A DNA stretch of 64,000 nucleotides. Source: Sipunculus nudus. Lineage: Eukaryota; Annelida; Sipuncula; Golfingiida; Sipunculidae. Below are positions 47,061 to 58,972 of the stretch, in pieces. The notes under the pieces were generated by a model. It made no database searches. It saw only the letters and a program-made list of their open reading frames with translations, and had not been told where the DNA came from. Position numbers and translations under genes: made by a program. The DNA is taken from the NCBI GenBank assembly GCA_026874595.1, contig CM049310.1, positions 82,309,056 through 82,373,055 of the forward strand, given 5' to 3'. The number at the start of each line of letters is the position of its first letter. Position 1 is the first letter of the stretch.

Positions 47061-48357
47061 AGCCGAACGCCTTTACGGTTACTATATGAGATACCAGGCG
47101 TATGAGTTCCACCGCGCTGCGCTCCACGAAATTAGACAATTGTCTATCCCGCCGAGCTTGACAGCCGCGTTTTCTGTTTTAGCTTATGAGAACAATAAGA
47201 ATTCCCAAAGTAAATCAGACAATGGCGGAGAAAAGCTATTAGGAGTGTGATAAATACCCTGTCCTCTTGTGCTTTGTATTAGATTTATAAAGATACTCAG
47301 GAACAGAGGAACAAACGCTAATTACAGTATTAATTCCCATATTTAATATTGTTTATTTTTAATTAATGTTTAAAATTAATATCAATTCAATGTCCCTCAA
47401 CAAAATTAGGAAATCGGAAATAGGCAAATCATGAATTCTCGAGCGCCGTAAAATCCATCTCATCATAAAACAAGACGAGTAATAGAATTTGATATATCGA
47501 TTAAATTTAATTTTAATGTGCCGCCATCATGATTAAACAACATATTATTGTTTATAAAATAATTCAATCGGTGCTAGTCTGCAGAGCGAGTATTTAATAT
47601 CTGCCATTTCTCGAAAGCCCGTATTGTGTCTCAGTACTTCGGTGACGTGAAGCACTCTGTTCAATAAAGATTCCCAAATGGATTCACTGACTGATGTTTT
47701 TGCACAATATGGTTCAGATATTGTCTCTATAACACACGTGACATCTCAAGAAAGATCATATGCATACTGGGAATATGTGAAATATTTTATATGTTGCCTT
47801 GCATCGAGTAAAAGCGACGTTGTGTAATTGCCAACATTTATAAGAAAACAATTACCAATACACTGTAAGCACACAATGTAAGCATATCGTGACTTAGTAA
47901 GCAGACCTCAATGCCTGTAATGGGGTTGATATAAAGCCTAATAAGAAACGCAAGAGCAGTTAGGAAAGTATAAAACATGGCTTAACGCCTACATAGGACA
48001 ACCACCGCCAGTGTACAGAAATGGAATGGTTGAAATGGGGCATTATTGTCCCATGAACTATGTAGACCGTCTTTGCTTTAGTTTGGTAAGATAAATATCA
48101 ACTCTGCCGGCGTCATTGGCGACCTTGATGATAAACAAGGCGTTGTGGCTTCCGAATAAACCAAATTTCGTCGAGGATCTACTTTGTTTATTATAAAATA
48201 ATAGGTAAATCAAAAATTATTTAGTATATACATATATATAGGTAAATGAATCGATGACTATATATGTACATTTATGTTTGTGTGTATCATATATGATGTA
48301 TTTTATATTATATATATCATATTTATCATATTTACATACATATGTATAGCATTTATC

Positions 48358-48361
<4 letters not shown>
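47061..48361. other. Gene-free intronic stretch
   Basis: AT-rich; no exon or shared repeat recognised. Confidence 0.5.

Positions 48362-48406
<45 letters not shown>
48362..48406. repeat. (AT)n microsatellite
   Basis: About 22 AT units in a wider TATATA/TATCATAT-rich zone (48220-48410). Confidence 0.93.
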
Positions 48407-48411
<5 letters not shown>

Positions 48412-49151
48412 TCTCATCAGCAGTGAACTAACTTCTCTGTGACTTCATGTTCCATTTCATGTTACATTTCTCTATACATTGAATCAGCATAGCTGTTTAT
48501 TCATCTGTATATATACACAGAAAGAGAGAGAGATTAACATTTAAGAGCTAAAAAAATGGCCTCTACGAACTGGTTATGTCTGGCATGATGCACGTGTATA
48601 TATGGGAAAACCTTAGTATAACGGAATAGTTGCTCAACTGAAAATTTATTACATTGTTTAAAATTAGTTATTCTTTTTTTTTTTCAAATCTATTTAGTAA
48701 AAATCTAAAATATTTCTTGAATGACATTTGAAGCTTGCCTTCAATATACCGAATGCAACTTTTTTGGTATTTTACGGTGTTTTAAGAATTCAGTGATTAA
48801 AGTGAATTTGGAAAAAAAATGCGTGAATATGAAACAAATTACAGTGCACACAAATAGAACACATTAATAAACGGAACACACAATTTTGACTTTCGCTTGT
48901 GTGAAAACCCAAACATGCAAACCCAAGGAAATTATTATCGAACCTGACTGCTAAAATGGAGGCGGAACCGTAAGGCAACAGAATGTACAATTTAATCATC
49001 ATTTATCTCGTTTACTTGTAAACACTGTTTAAAATAATGTTCAGTTGATAATCATAACTTTTTTCATATTGATTCTAATCACGGTAGTAATATTTCGGTT
49101 TAATTTAAAAGAAGCATTTCAAGACGAATATAAAACAGAAGATAGTCTCAC
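48407..49151. other. First part of the proposed intron, 3' of the signal-peptide exon
   Basis: I looked here for a near downstream exon on the minus strand and saw only a featureless 70-codon frame (48790-49002). Confidence 0.45.
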
Positions 49152-49256
49152 CGTTGCCAATAGCCAGGCATATGACGAATAGAACAAGTAATCTGGACAC
49201 CGCCATTTTGGGTTGACAGTAGTCGCTTACATCATCAAAAACACCCGCCCAGCGAC
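49152..49256 (-). CDS. Signal-peptide exon, probable start-codon exon of the gene ending at 2145
   Basis: On the minus strand a pyrimidine-rich tract ending TTTGATTACAG precedes position 49256, and a GTGAGACT donor follows 49152. ATG lies at 49206-49204 in context CAAAATGG (A at -3, G at +4). The coding part reads MAVSRLLVLFVICLAIGN plus one base G, a classic signal peptide: short basic start, an 11-residue hydrophobic core and small residues at the end. It ends in phase 1. The large exon at 2145-5692 begins with GT and lacks a signal peptide, so joining gives Gly then EEEYTRIY, a sensible mature N-terminus. The frame is also open upstream of the ATG within the exon, so a longer start cannot be excluded. 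The acceptor implies at least one more, probably non-coding, exon upstream. It could instead belong to another secreted protein with exons I failed to see. Confidence 0.6.
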
Positions 49257-50450
49257 CTGTAATCAAACAAAAATAGACAATAATTAACAATTAACAAACA
49301 TGTAATTGGTTACACAAACATTTGGTATGAAACACTTCTGTTTCTTAGTCAGACGTCTATTTTGTACCCTGGTATACCAACCGTCAGCGGTCCTGCAATA
49401 TAAAACCATGATTACGACATTTTTCTAGCGCGAGAGATAACCATGTTTGACCCGGGGGCGGGCATATGAAATATAACAGGATTTGAAGAAAAATGCTGTT
49501 TTCTATGGGGTCGCCTTTGTTGTAGATCTAACACTATCACTGTCTGGCAGACGTCCTTTTGTCGTTCGTACAGATCACCGCGACTGGACGAAAAACAAAA
49601 GCTCCCCTCGCCCCCGGGGTGACCCGCAGTCGTCGCTCGAACGATCAAATCTTCAAAAAACATAAGTCGACAAAGCTCCACGGCCTTCAGGCTTTGAAAG
49701 AAACATCTAAGGGAAAAAATCAAAACGAAGTCAATATTTGCGTCTTTGAAACCGTAATTAAATCGCACATCTTATGAAAGAAAATCTAATTTCGTTAACG
49801 TTAGAATCAGTAAAAGAAGATAGAAATTGTCATGTTGTGACGGGGAAAAAATAAATTGCAAACATATGACAGATAATCTTGAAACTCGTGCGAGCAAACA
49901 TCTTTAATAACAGGATACCGCAATCTGTCGGCCCTGATGAAAAACCTCGAGTAGGAAATGATGAAAACAGACTGATATAACATTTTAAAATACCATGTTT
50001 ATTCATTTCCTTTGCGGGGAGTCAAAGGAGGCACGTAACGCCCAAAAGATTAGTCTGGCCTGAGCTGTCTTGTCGTGACGAACCAACTCAAACTTGAGTA
50101 CTCTGTCATGTATCCTTTTAGGACGCGACGCCTGACCGAATTCATTATTTATTAATCGTGAACTTTGCGTGCCATGTCCCGGCGTCTATATCAATGAGCT
50201 TTAAGGCAAGGAAAAGTTCACACCCCAAAACTCTTCCCTGATATTAAAGACGCAAGAAGCGAAAAACGCTTCTTTTCTAATTAGTTCCTTGAATATCTGA
50301 ATTGAAGTTTGTTTCCTGGAATCCTATTAAATATAACTCTTATCCTTTACACGATGTCTTTAAAAACGTTCCAAACAAATTAACACATAACGTATTACGG
50401 ACGTCTAATGCCAATAATAAAATCCATAATATAGGAAAATTCTCTCTATC
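49257..50450. other. Region upstream of the signal-peptide exon
   Basis: Should contain the preceding intron and perhaps a 5' UTR exon. The part at 49490-49650 is richer in GC and CpG, with short frames on both strands, and is a candidate promoter or first exon, but I could not identify a donor site. Confidence 0.3.
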
Positions 50451-51057
50451 TTAGGTTACGAATCCATTATGTCTATCCGTGTATTTCACTCTTATAAGGA
50501 TTACAGCCTCGCCGTCCATCAGCGCTTTTATAAGAATTGTAATCGCGACAAGCATTTTTGAATTTTACACTAATTAGTATAATCACTCCTGCGTTAAACC
50601 GAGAATTTACCTCTATCAAGACTTTAAATCCTGATGCTTTACCCGTCATTTCAACTCTAGTAATGATTACAACCCCGACACAAACGAATATTTCATTATA
50701 ATAAGAATTACAAGCTTTGGGTATACCCGATTTGTGAATTTGACTGTCATAAAGATTACAATCCCGGATTGTACTATGGAATTTTACTCGGAAAAATTAC
50801 AAACCTAATGTCTACTGTGAAATTTACTCTGATTAAAATTATAAGCCAGACAACTACCCGCGAATTTCATTATAATGGTCACAAACCGACGCCGGCACGT
50901 GAACATTGCCGCTGACAAAGATTGCAAACCCGATATCTGCATGTAAATTCCACTCGAAAAAGGATTACAAACCCGACTTTGAATTCCATTCCGATAACAC
51001 ATCCGACTCCTAACTGTGAATTAGTCTAAAAAGAATTCCAAACCCGAGTTGTAATTG
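50451..51057 (+). repeat. Highly degenerate ~50-bp tandem repeat, ~12 units
   Basis: A rough consensus AAAGATTACAAACCCGACTT ... TGTGAATTTCACTCT recurs every 45-55 bp: GGATTACAGCCTCG, TGATTACAACCCCG, AGATTACAATCCCG, AATTACAAACCTAA, AGATTGCAAACCCG, GGATTACAAACCCG. Divergence between units is high, so the array is old. Confidence 0.75.
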
Positions 51058-51107
51058 TTAATGCAGGACACATATTCCAGGATAGTACCTTTTATTACTA
51101 GAAACAT

Positions 51108-51489
51108 CCATTCTCAGGAATACAGGCCTCCGTCATGTGGGCGGTCCTTATTGTGGGATGTTCTACATAACGTGTTTGCATTCAGTTATCAGCCCTTATT
51201 CCTAGGTTCTTTCCTACAGAAAATCCCAACAACTCCTGATTGCATTTACTTCGGCCCATATTCACATATATGTGTCTCTATATCTGTCAGTATTCCTGGA
51301 AGTCCTTCCTGACCATGGATTATTAGGTGGATCCACGACAAAATCTCATCGATTCTTCATTGGTCAATCCCGACGCGCGTTCATGTGACACCGTTCATGA
51401 TTGCGCGAGTTATGTTCTGAACATAACACACAAAAACACACACACAGACGCGAACGTGAATAAAGGCATACCCTCCTGGCGGAGGCAAT
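51108..51489 (-). mobile_element. Family D, copy 5 (inverted)
   Basis: On the minus strand it starts ATTGCCTCCGCCAGGAGGGT and ends CACATGACGGAGGCCTGTAT then TCCTGAGAATG. The middle has GGTCAGGAAGGACTTCCAGG in place of the GATCCGGATCCGGGAG block. Confidence 0.75.
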
Positions 51490-51995
51490 GATTTCATGAA
51501 CCATCTCTCCTCTTCACACTATGAAATTTTCAGTGGTCTGAAACCAGTACATCTGATCTGGTTCACCTATAAGCCACCTGCGACAAACGGGGCTTCCTTT
51601 TTATTCACAATTTGACCGCCAGCACCGTAAGAAAAGTTACTTGGTAATCACAAATATTCGCACCTTCGCTTTAGAACTACTATATATACTCACCCGCTTG
51701 GCTTGCCGTGCGTTGATACGTATAATACACTTATTGGCCTTCTAGTTATTAATGAGACCGACCAGAAACCATTTGCAACTTATCACCTGACGTTTATTAA
51801 CAACCTGCAATTTATCAACAGCCTTAATAAATTAGCACTATCAATCAGTAAATTTATGTTATTCATTATCCAGTGCGCTTGACAGCCGTCGCTATTAAGT
51901 ATTAATTGCTCTCTGCGACCATAGATATCGTTACCATCATCAATATATCTGTTGGACTCATTTGTCTTCTTCTGACATCAAGACATATCGGTTTC
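51490..51995. other. Gene-free intergenic stretch
   Basis: I see no feature in it. Confidence 0.5.
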
Positions 51996-52232
51996 ATTGC
52001 CTCCGCCAGGAGTGCATGCGTTCATCGTCGTTTCGTGTGTGTTTGTGTGTGTGCGATTGGTCACAACATAACGCACACAATTAACAACGCAAGAACATGA
52101 AATTTTCATGGCATTTTGGGAATTAGCCAATAAAGTTTGAGTGTGGTTCCGGAACGTGATCATGATTCAGGTACACTTCAACGAATATTCACTAATGCAC
52201 TTTCACTTATGCAGCAATGTTGCATTCTGTTG
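51996..52232 (+). mobile_element. Family D, copy 6
   Basis: ATTGCCTCCGCCAGGAGTGC, TTGGTCACAACATAACGCAC, GTGATCATGATTCAGGTACA and AACGAATATTCACTAATGCA. The usual 3' end is absent here; GCCAGGTGGCGGAGG at about 52440 may be its displaced end. Confidence 0.7.
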
Positions 52233-52460
52233 TGAAATTTACGCCAATGAAAGTGTATTGCGATTGTCACCCTGTCAATGGTAAAATATCCTTATACAAA
52301 AGCATATTATGTCTGTTGAATTTAAGCCAAACATTCAACAGACTGCCGGGTGTTATCCTAGCCCTCCCTATTATTTATATAAAATCCATTCATAGTTCAT
52401 AATCTTTTGGGTAAAGTTGTGAACAAGCAAACCAACCAACGCCAGGTGGCGGAGGTGTAA

Positions 52461-54705
52461 AAATGGAACATACAGGCCCTTATTTTCACCTTCACGTGGC
52501 AATGAAGGCTTGGTTTCCCTGAAAATTAAATATTTGTGACAGGTAGCATATATTCAGTTTAAATAAACCCACGAACAAAACTACACATCTCCATGGTCAG
52601 CAGTTGAAAATGCAAGTTGCAGAATATTTAGACGGGATCATAACAAAAATCTAATGGAAAATATATTATTCCCTAAAGTATATTTCAATGATAGCATGAG
52701 CGTTATATCGAACTTATATAGCAAGGAACATAACAATTCCTTCAGAGTCTGAGAACAGAATATAAAATGCTTCATGCGAAGAGCCTCTATCTCTGAACGC
52801 TGAATCTTTTTAAGAACTATAGGTTAATAAGACGGGTTGAACAAAACGGGTGCAATAACTGATGACCTTTACACTTCTAATGTCTTTTTAAATAAATAAA
52901 CAATGGTTGGTCTGTAGTTTACGAACTATTTAATGCATTTACCTAATTGAGAATCGCCCTTTATAGCCTCCTTTGCGGTAACTTCCTTTGACACATGAAG
53001 AGTCCCGTCCACTTGAAGCAAAGCGATTGCCTCTCAAGGTGAATGGCTCTTGATGAAATTCTGTCACGGCAGCGCACTATATGCCGTGCGGCGGGTCGTT
53101 CTGCCATCAGGCCCGCGATTGGCCCCTAAAATCAATTGCTTTAGGGTCCCCCACTTCAAGACAGAATGTTTCACGTTGGCCTAATTTGGCCCATCACATA
53201 TATGATGACCAGTTCATGCTTATAACACGGGGAAAACCACTGATAGCCTGTCTAGTGTTGGCCGGGCGTGCCTCAACAGTACATTCAATACCAGTTCCAT
53301 TTGGCTGCAGTGAATACCCGAGTTCCGGCGCTAAGGAAGCCGATCCCGGCTCCGGGGAAAACGCCTCAAGCAGCCCCGTATTCCTAAACTAAAACCGCGG
53401 GTGTCTCCTTTACTTAAAACATCCTTCTTCTCGCAGAAAACTGGGGCTGCGTGCGGCTCGGTGCAAAACCCCGGAAATTGCGCAGTGTGCTGAACTTGGG
53501 GCTGTGTTTGATAAAATTAACTTTTTAAGCGAAAGTTCTTTGTAGAACTCACATAATTCGATGGCTGCTTCAAATAGAGAAGTGTTCAATTATATCAGAT
53601 GAATTATTTCATTTAATTTTAACAGCATACTTAACGGAATTTCCGCACGTAATGCAGTTTTGTTTGTATTTAATCGACAGATTGTAAAGTTGATTAGAAC
53701 ATAAAATACTGGTAAGCCACAACACTCATTCATCATGTCTTCATGATTGTCTCTGATGTTTGTATAATGAAAGTATTCTCAGATCTTCAAATTCTACTTT
53801 CTCCTGTCAAGAAAATAATATGTCAACACAATCTCCTGATAGTCCACCGACTAAATTGTCATGAAGACATTTAATATAATTTGTCCCGATCAGTCATTCA
53901 AAACAACTCATAGAATAATTAACAGCTTTATCAATTTCATGATATTCCGTGCCATTTAATTGAATTTACGTATACTTTCCATATAGAGAATAACCGATAT
54001 GAATTCAAACAAACTTAACTAAATATATCATATTTAATCGGTACCATATATTACAATAAGAAGTATATTAAACATATACATATTACAACAAACCTGTACA
54101 GATCAGACTTATTTATTATGTATTTTTAATGCTTCATCCTATAAATTTCTGTTGGGTAATCATAACGGTGGACTCAAATGCCGTGCTTTAAGAATACTCC
54201 ATCAATTATTTAAATCCCTTATATCATAGTCATAATAATTAATAACTGTTACCCATATCTTTCATATTTATAACCGTCTTGAGTCCGTGCAGCACCAGTA
54301 ATTTATAAAACGTGAAGCGACTGTTTACTGGGATGAAGTAAAGTTTTATTTACAACCGAAACGTATATCAGCTCCCGACTATATTTAAACCGATTGGAAG
54401 AGGCATCAGATCAGATAAACTTATTTATCATATATACAAGAGAGCACCTCTATAGGCCACACCCCCGCCTACGAAAATTCATATACTTAGGTATCTCTTA
54501 TACGAATCACACGAACATTTAATCAAAGATTTCATGGTGGAAACTTTCTTGCTTAGAATGTTTCTTTGGAATGCTACCGACTATTTGAGAAAGATTATAA
54601 TGATTAAGAAATATATTACAAAAATATAGTGCTTCGGTACCAAGATCTAGATCACCTTTTCATCTGTCCTTTTTTTAAAACATGTTAAACAGACCAACAC
54701 AAAAC
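52461..54705. other. Gene-free intergenic stretch
   Basis: Mostly AT-rich. The part at 52990-53500 is clearly GC-richer with a 103-codon plus frame (53081-53392) that has no recognisable domain and no splice context I trust. No shared repeat found. Confidence 0.45.
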
Positions 54706-54991
54706 CAGGGGCGTCAGGAGAGAGGGGGATGGGGTATATATACCCCCACCACTTTTTAGCAAGGGGGGCTGGTCAACGTAATCACCCCCTGATATTCATA
54801 GAATAACAATTTATTTATTGGAAATGAAATATATTTATAACTAGAATTATAGACTTTGGTTACATTTATGAGTTTAATATGAAATATTAAATATCTTTAC
54901 CTTATTAAGAATTAATATATACTGGAAACATACCTTATTTTTTTTTTAAACCTTATACTTCATTGTATTATATTTAAAATTTGTCATACAG

Positions 54992-55041
<50 letters not shown>

Positions 55042-55276
55042 TATATATATATTGTTACGGAGCGACATAAAAGCGGACCGAACTGTCTCGCTAGTGTAGC
55101 TAGCTTTTTTAGTGAAGCGGTTGGTACGCCGGACTTTTACGCCACCGTTATAGGTTCGAATCCGGGATATACATACATACACGTGTGTTAGTGTGTATGT
55201 GTGTGTGAAAAAAGTTGCGGTTCAACCCCCCCCCCCCCCCCCCCCCCCCACCCTTGAAGAAAAATTGACGCCACTG
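54706..55276. mobile_element. hAT-like non-autonomous element family F, copy 2
   Basis: Left end CAGGGGCGTCAGGAG, right end AATTGACGCCACTG, imperfect inverted ends of hAT type (CAG...CTG). Flanks CACAAAAC (54698-54705) and TACAAAAC (55277-55284) match 7 of 8, the 8-bp target duplication of hAT elements. No transposase. It carries a (TA)n tract (54994-55052), a tRNA-like sequence and a C24 tract (55226-55249). Confidence 0.8.
55103..55168 (+). repeat. tRNA-like sequence inside the hAT-like element
   Basis: A-box-like TAGTGAAGCGGTTGG (from 55110) and an exact B box GGTTCGAATCC (55153-55163) about 40 bp apart. The anticodon-arm region (GCCGGACTTTTACGCC) pairs poorly, so a real tRNA is unlikely. 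It is absent from the equivalent place in copy 1 at 37.2 kb. Confidence 0.55.
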
Positions 55277-55780
55277 TACAAAACTAACGTACTTAGGGAA
55301 GCCCATAACTTTTTCTGATTTGTATAAAGGGTGGAAGAAAATGTATCATCACCTGTGGGAAAAGATCATATCATACAGTAAGTTTTAATAATACCGGTAG
55401 TCATTTATGTCCAGCCCCATAAAGGGTTGTCTGGGATATTATTATTTTTTCTGTTCTATGCACATGATTTTGATTTGCTCTGCGTGGTATTGATAAGCAA
55501 CCGGATAGCCTATTAACAGGTGGAATCGAGCTTCCCTGCAAAGTTTTAATTGGACCAGGCTGTGGTCAAATTACAATTAAATCATTTCAAGTTAACCCCT
55601 ACGGTCCCAATCAACAATATACGTGATATTATGTTCCATATCACCGCTGACTGGTTGTTTGTGTAATGACGTACTCGCGGTATTACGTGTTTATTCATTA
55701 TTGACGGCGAGATGACACCTACTAAATATCTGTTGACAGTTGGCTGGGCTATAAAACCAGGACTGATAATGAGCCAACTT
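55277..55780. other. Gene-free intergenic stretch
   Basis: I see no feature in it. Confidence 0.5.
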
Positions 55781-56136
55781 GGTGTAGCGATTTCAGATTA
55801 CCCCCGCTTCAGATTATACCAAGGGATTCAGATTACTACCTAAGGTTTCAGATTACCCCTTGCTTATTTACTTAAAATTCATATATTTGCTTTCTACTTG
55901 ATTTCCAAAATAAGGTTGAATCACTGTTTATTTTATCATTGCGGGTAATGTTTCATGCCCTACGCTGAATAGTATAAATCTCACATCTTTCTTGTGGTAA
56001 ACTGAACTAATATATCATAATTTAAAGCATAAAAAATATTATTAAGTAAAATCAGCGAAGGGGTAATCTAAGCAGTTCGGGGGAAACCTAAAAATTAGGT
56101 TAAGATTATCCCAGGGGTAATATTGTCGTAATACAC
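55781..56136. mobile_element. GATTACCCC-ended MITE-like element, copy 2
   Basis: Left end GGTGTAGCGATTTCAGATTA then CCCCCGCTT; GATTAC recurs as direct repeats inside the left end. The right end AGGGGTAATATTGTCGTAAT then ACAC is a decayed complement. The interior GATTTCCAAAATAAGGTT matches GATTTCTCGAATAAGGTT in the copy at 60198. Confidence 0.65.
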
Positions 56137-56305
56137 TAGTTCTGGCACAGGGCCAGTAATCAGACCACTGACAGCGGGTATCGCATGTGGACATTTTGGA
56201 GCTGGATGCAAAATGCGATACTACGCTCTAACTGATCTGATATTTGCAATTATGTGCTCTGTGCCAGCCCTAGTGGTATAACCTTGCTATACAAAGCAGC
56301 GGTCC
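56131..56305 (+). mobile_element. Family A, copy 2, with CACTAG...CTAGTG ends
   Basis: CACTAGTTCTGGCACAGGGC at 56134 recurs inverted as GCTCTGTGCCAGCCCTAGTG near 56277. Between them is AGCTGGATGCAAAATGCGAT, and just outside is AACCTTGCTATACAAAGCAG; both are shared with 5930-6060. The CACTA start fits CACTA-type transposons, but there is no coding support. Confidence 0.55.
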
Positions 56306-57598
56306 ATACAAATAAAAATATGGGACGCAGTGTATAACAGCAGCTGTGCGGAGCATAGAACTCCATACACCGGTATTCAGCCCAGTGCCAGAATGGGACA
56401 GGGGCGAAATGAAAGCTCGGAAATATAAAGGCTTCATTTATGGGCCGTTGATTGTATAGATGTATATAAACCCAGATACTGCCCCACATGAAGTGAAGAT
56501 AAACCAAAAAAATAGTAGCCCGGCCCATCGTCCAGAACCTTTAGACCAATCTCTCATTATGTTGTCACTCAATCACCTAATCATTCAGACCCAACTTATT
56601 ATCCCTGGACAGTTATTGACAGACTTTAATTAAGCTTGAACAAATCTTGGCGCATCCGTCAAATCTTGATTACTTTTGAGAGGTTTATTTCTCTAAGTTC
56701 TCAGGATGGACCGACAGGAGTGTCTGGAAGATTTGACAGGTAATTTTATTCGTATTAATTTTGTCATTACATGAACCGCGGTCCTTTGACATGAAACAGC
56801 TTGGTTGAATAGGAAATTTCACGTAATTCACGGGTTTTCTCCTGACAAAAGAAGTAACCCAGTCATAAAATACTTCATCATTGTGACTTTTATCACTGAG
56901 AACGAAGGAAGGTCAAATTAATTAAAGTATCTTTTAAACAACAAAACATATTTTCACGTATATTGATGAGTTTTGCAGGTATTAATTAAACATAATAATG
57001 ATAATCTTGAATGATAACTTATGTTCGGAAAGTGGGATAGGACACAATGGATCAGAGACAAAACTTGTCACACTCCATGCCAACCTCCGTACGGGATCAA
57101 CTTCTATTGAGACAATGATAGATCCCTGCAAGGGGATGTGCCCACGACACGGAACTACAGCGGGTTTGACCTGGATTGCTGGGGCAACCACTGTATACAA
57201 ACATGGCGAACCACATGCACCTGGACGTCGCCTATCACCCCAGGTTCTCGCCCATTTACCAAACACATGCATAAACCGTGTGGCACGTGCTATTGTTTGT
57301 GTACATTTACACCACTATTTCACCGATATCGCGCCCCAATGTAGTTCCCCGAGTTTTACAACATGTAAAAAACAAACAGACAATCATATCTGTATAACAG
57401 TTATATTTGAAATGCATGTTGTCAATGTATGTTCTATATTTGCTCCAATGACCTAATTATTGTAATTTTCAAATGCCAGGTGATATACCCTGCGTTCGAC
57501 CGTAAATAAGGTCTTGTGCACATTGATTGACAGAGATCTGTCCCCTTCATAGACGAGATCTCGCGTGCGGAGAATGACCCCATGCTAGCACCATTTAG
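56306..57598. other. Gene-free intergenic stretch
   Basis: The GC-richer part 57020-57330 is open in a plus frame (56998-57456) and other frames overlapping it, but no domain, signal peptide or splice pair could be assigned. Confidence 0.4.
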
Positions 57599-58110
57599 GC
57601 CCTCTGACATCAGAGAAAACTTACCAGCAGAGTGAGTTTACATCCTGTCACGAGGACTGCACCGTCAGGCGCTATGAGGATTCAAATACTTCGTAAGTTT
57701 TTGACAACGCCTCGTGTCACTTGATATAAACCAGACTAATCTTTAGCTTTTTAGTATACTTTCTAACAACATTTACTATGTGCGAGAGAAATTCCCGTTT
57801 AACTCAGCATATTGGTAAATCCCTCTTCCTGTTTGTTGAATTCTGACCGCATGAATACAAGCATGATTTTTGCACGTTACTGGACGACATATAGCCAACT
57901 TGTAGAAGAAAAGCGATTTTGACAGGAAATCCCTCGTTACCTTAGGGACGGATTTTCAGTTTGGTTTGTTATCGGCTGTTTACCACGGTATCAGTGCAAC
58001 AGGATGGATGACCAATGCAGTACATTACCCCGTATTCGCTTACCAGGCCCATATGTAGGACTGCTGAGTTGGGTATTCACGGCTGACTCCATGCCTGCCA
58101 AGTTGTCCCA
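57599..58110 (+). repeat. Dispersed repeat family B, copy 2
   Basis: Parallel to 27171-27755 block by block (TTTTGACAACGC, ATAAACCAGACTAATC, TTTCTAACAA, GACCGCATGAATACAAGCAT, GTTTACCACGGTATCAGTGC, CTTACCAG). I estimate 65-75% identity by eye. Confidence 0.75.
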
Positions 58111-58972
58111 GTTTGCAATGTAGTATGTCCCACACGGCCGGGTCGTGCTGTGTAGGACATTTTGATTTTCATGTCGCAACGAGAGAACGAGACATATACC
58201 TAAGAAACTCAAACTGATTAAAAATCATACTCGCAAACAATTCTCGATGGTAAAAATCTGAGAATTTTAAATTTGAGTAGTTTAATATTCATCTTATTAA
58301 GAACAGAATTCATTGTTCTTTTCTACTCAGTTCAATGAGTCCGAGAATTTTGATAATTGGGTCTCAGTCAGAATGTCTATAACAGATTTTTCTTATGGGC
58401 TGGAGCAAAATGATTTCTCTAGCACACCACCGAGTGCAAGTCCAAGGGGCGGAATTAGATAGGGGGGGGGGGGGAGAGAAGTGCGCGCCCCCCTTCTTCG
58501 ACCCTAAAAATCAGGGTGTTAGAATAATAAAGACTTAATACGGAAAAGCAGCGCCGGATTCTTGCGTCCTACACTGTTTTCTTCCCCATACGCTTTTTAT
58601 GTGAGAGTTGTATATATTTTTTTTTTACATTCCTGGCACACTTGTTTAAATGACCAAGGGTGGTGAGCTTCCCTTTTGTTTATTTTTTTTTTTTTGTAAA
58701 ATCTTACCCTTTCGCTAGAAGTCGTTTCTACTCAAAAAGAATTAACCTCTTAATGATAATTAACGATTTCTATTTACATTTGGCAAGCGCACGTTTGCGA
58801 AATATTACTATCCACAAAACACCCCTTTTTTTAATTAATTTGCCTTGAAACAAGTCTTATCCGATGTATTTCCCTCTTCCCTGCATTTATACTGACGATG
58901 CTGGTGAATTTAGAAGCCCTGATGCATTTTTTGGGTCAGCTTGAGATGCCCACAAACCCTTTAGAGCGAGTC
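58111..58972. other. Gene-free intergenic stretch
   Basis: Poly-G tract at 58462-58474, poly-T runs near 58617 and 58681. No exon seen. Confidence 0.5.

Larger units (their letters stand above)
5693..49151 (-). other. Proposed 43.5 kb intron containing the satellite array
   Basis: Inferred from the compatible phase-1 donor at 49151/49150 and acceptor at 5694/5693. No convincing coding exon was seen between them; the only protein-like stretches are decayed reverse-transcriptase fragments. Extra small exons of phase 1-1 could be hidden. Confidence 0.5.

Noticed and set aside
53081-53392. A 103-codon plus ORF in the GC-rich patch at 53 kb.
   Set aside because: Composition alone explains it; nothing in the translation is recognisable.
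55103-55168. A second possible tRNA gene.
   Set aside because: The B box is exact, but the anticodon arm does not fold and it lies within a transposable element.
56998-57456. A 152-codon plus ORF in a GC-richer patch.
   Set aside because: No domain, no signal peptide, and overlapping open frames on the other strand look equally good; no splice sites were convincing.
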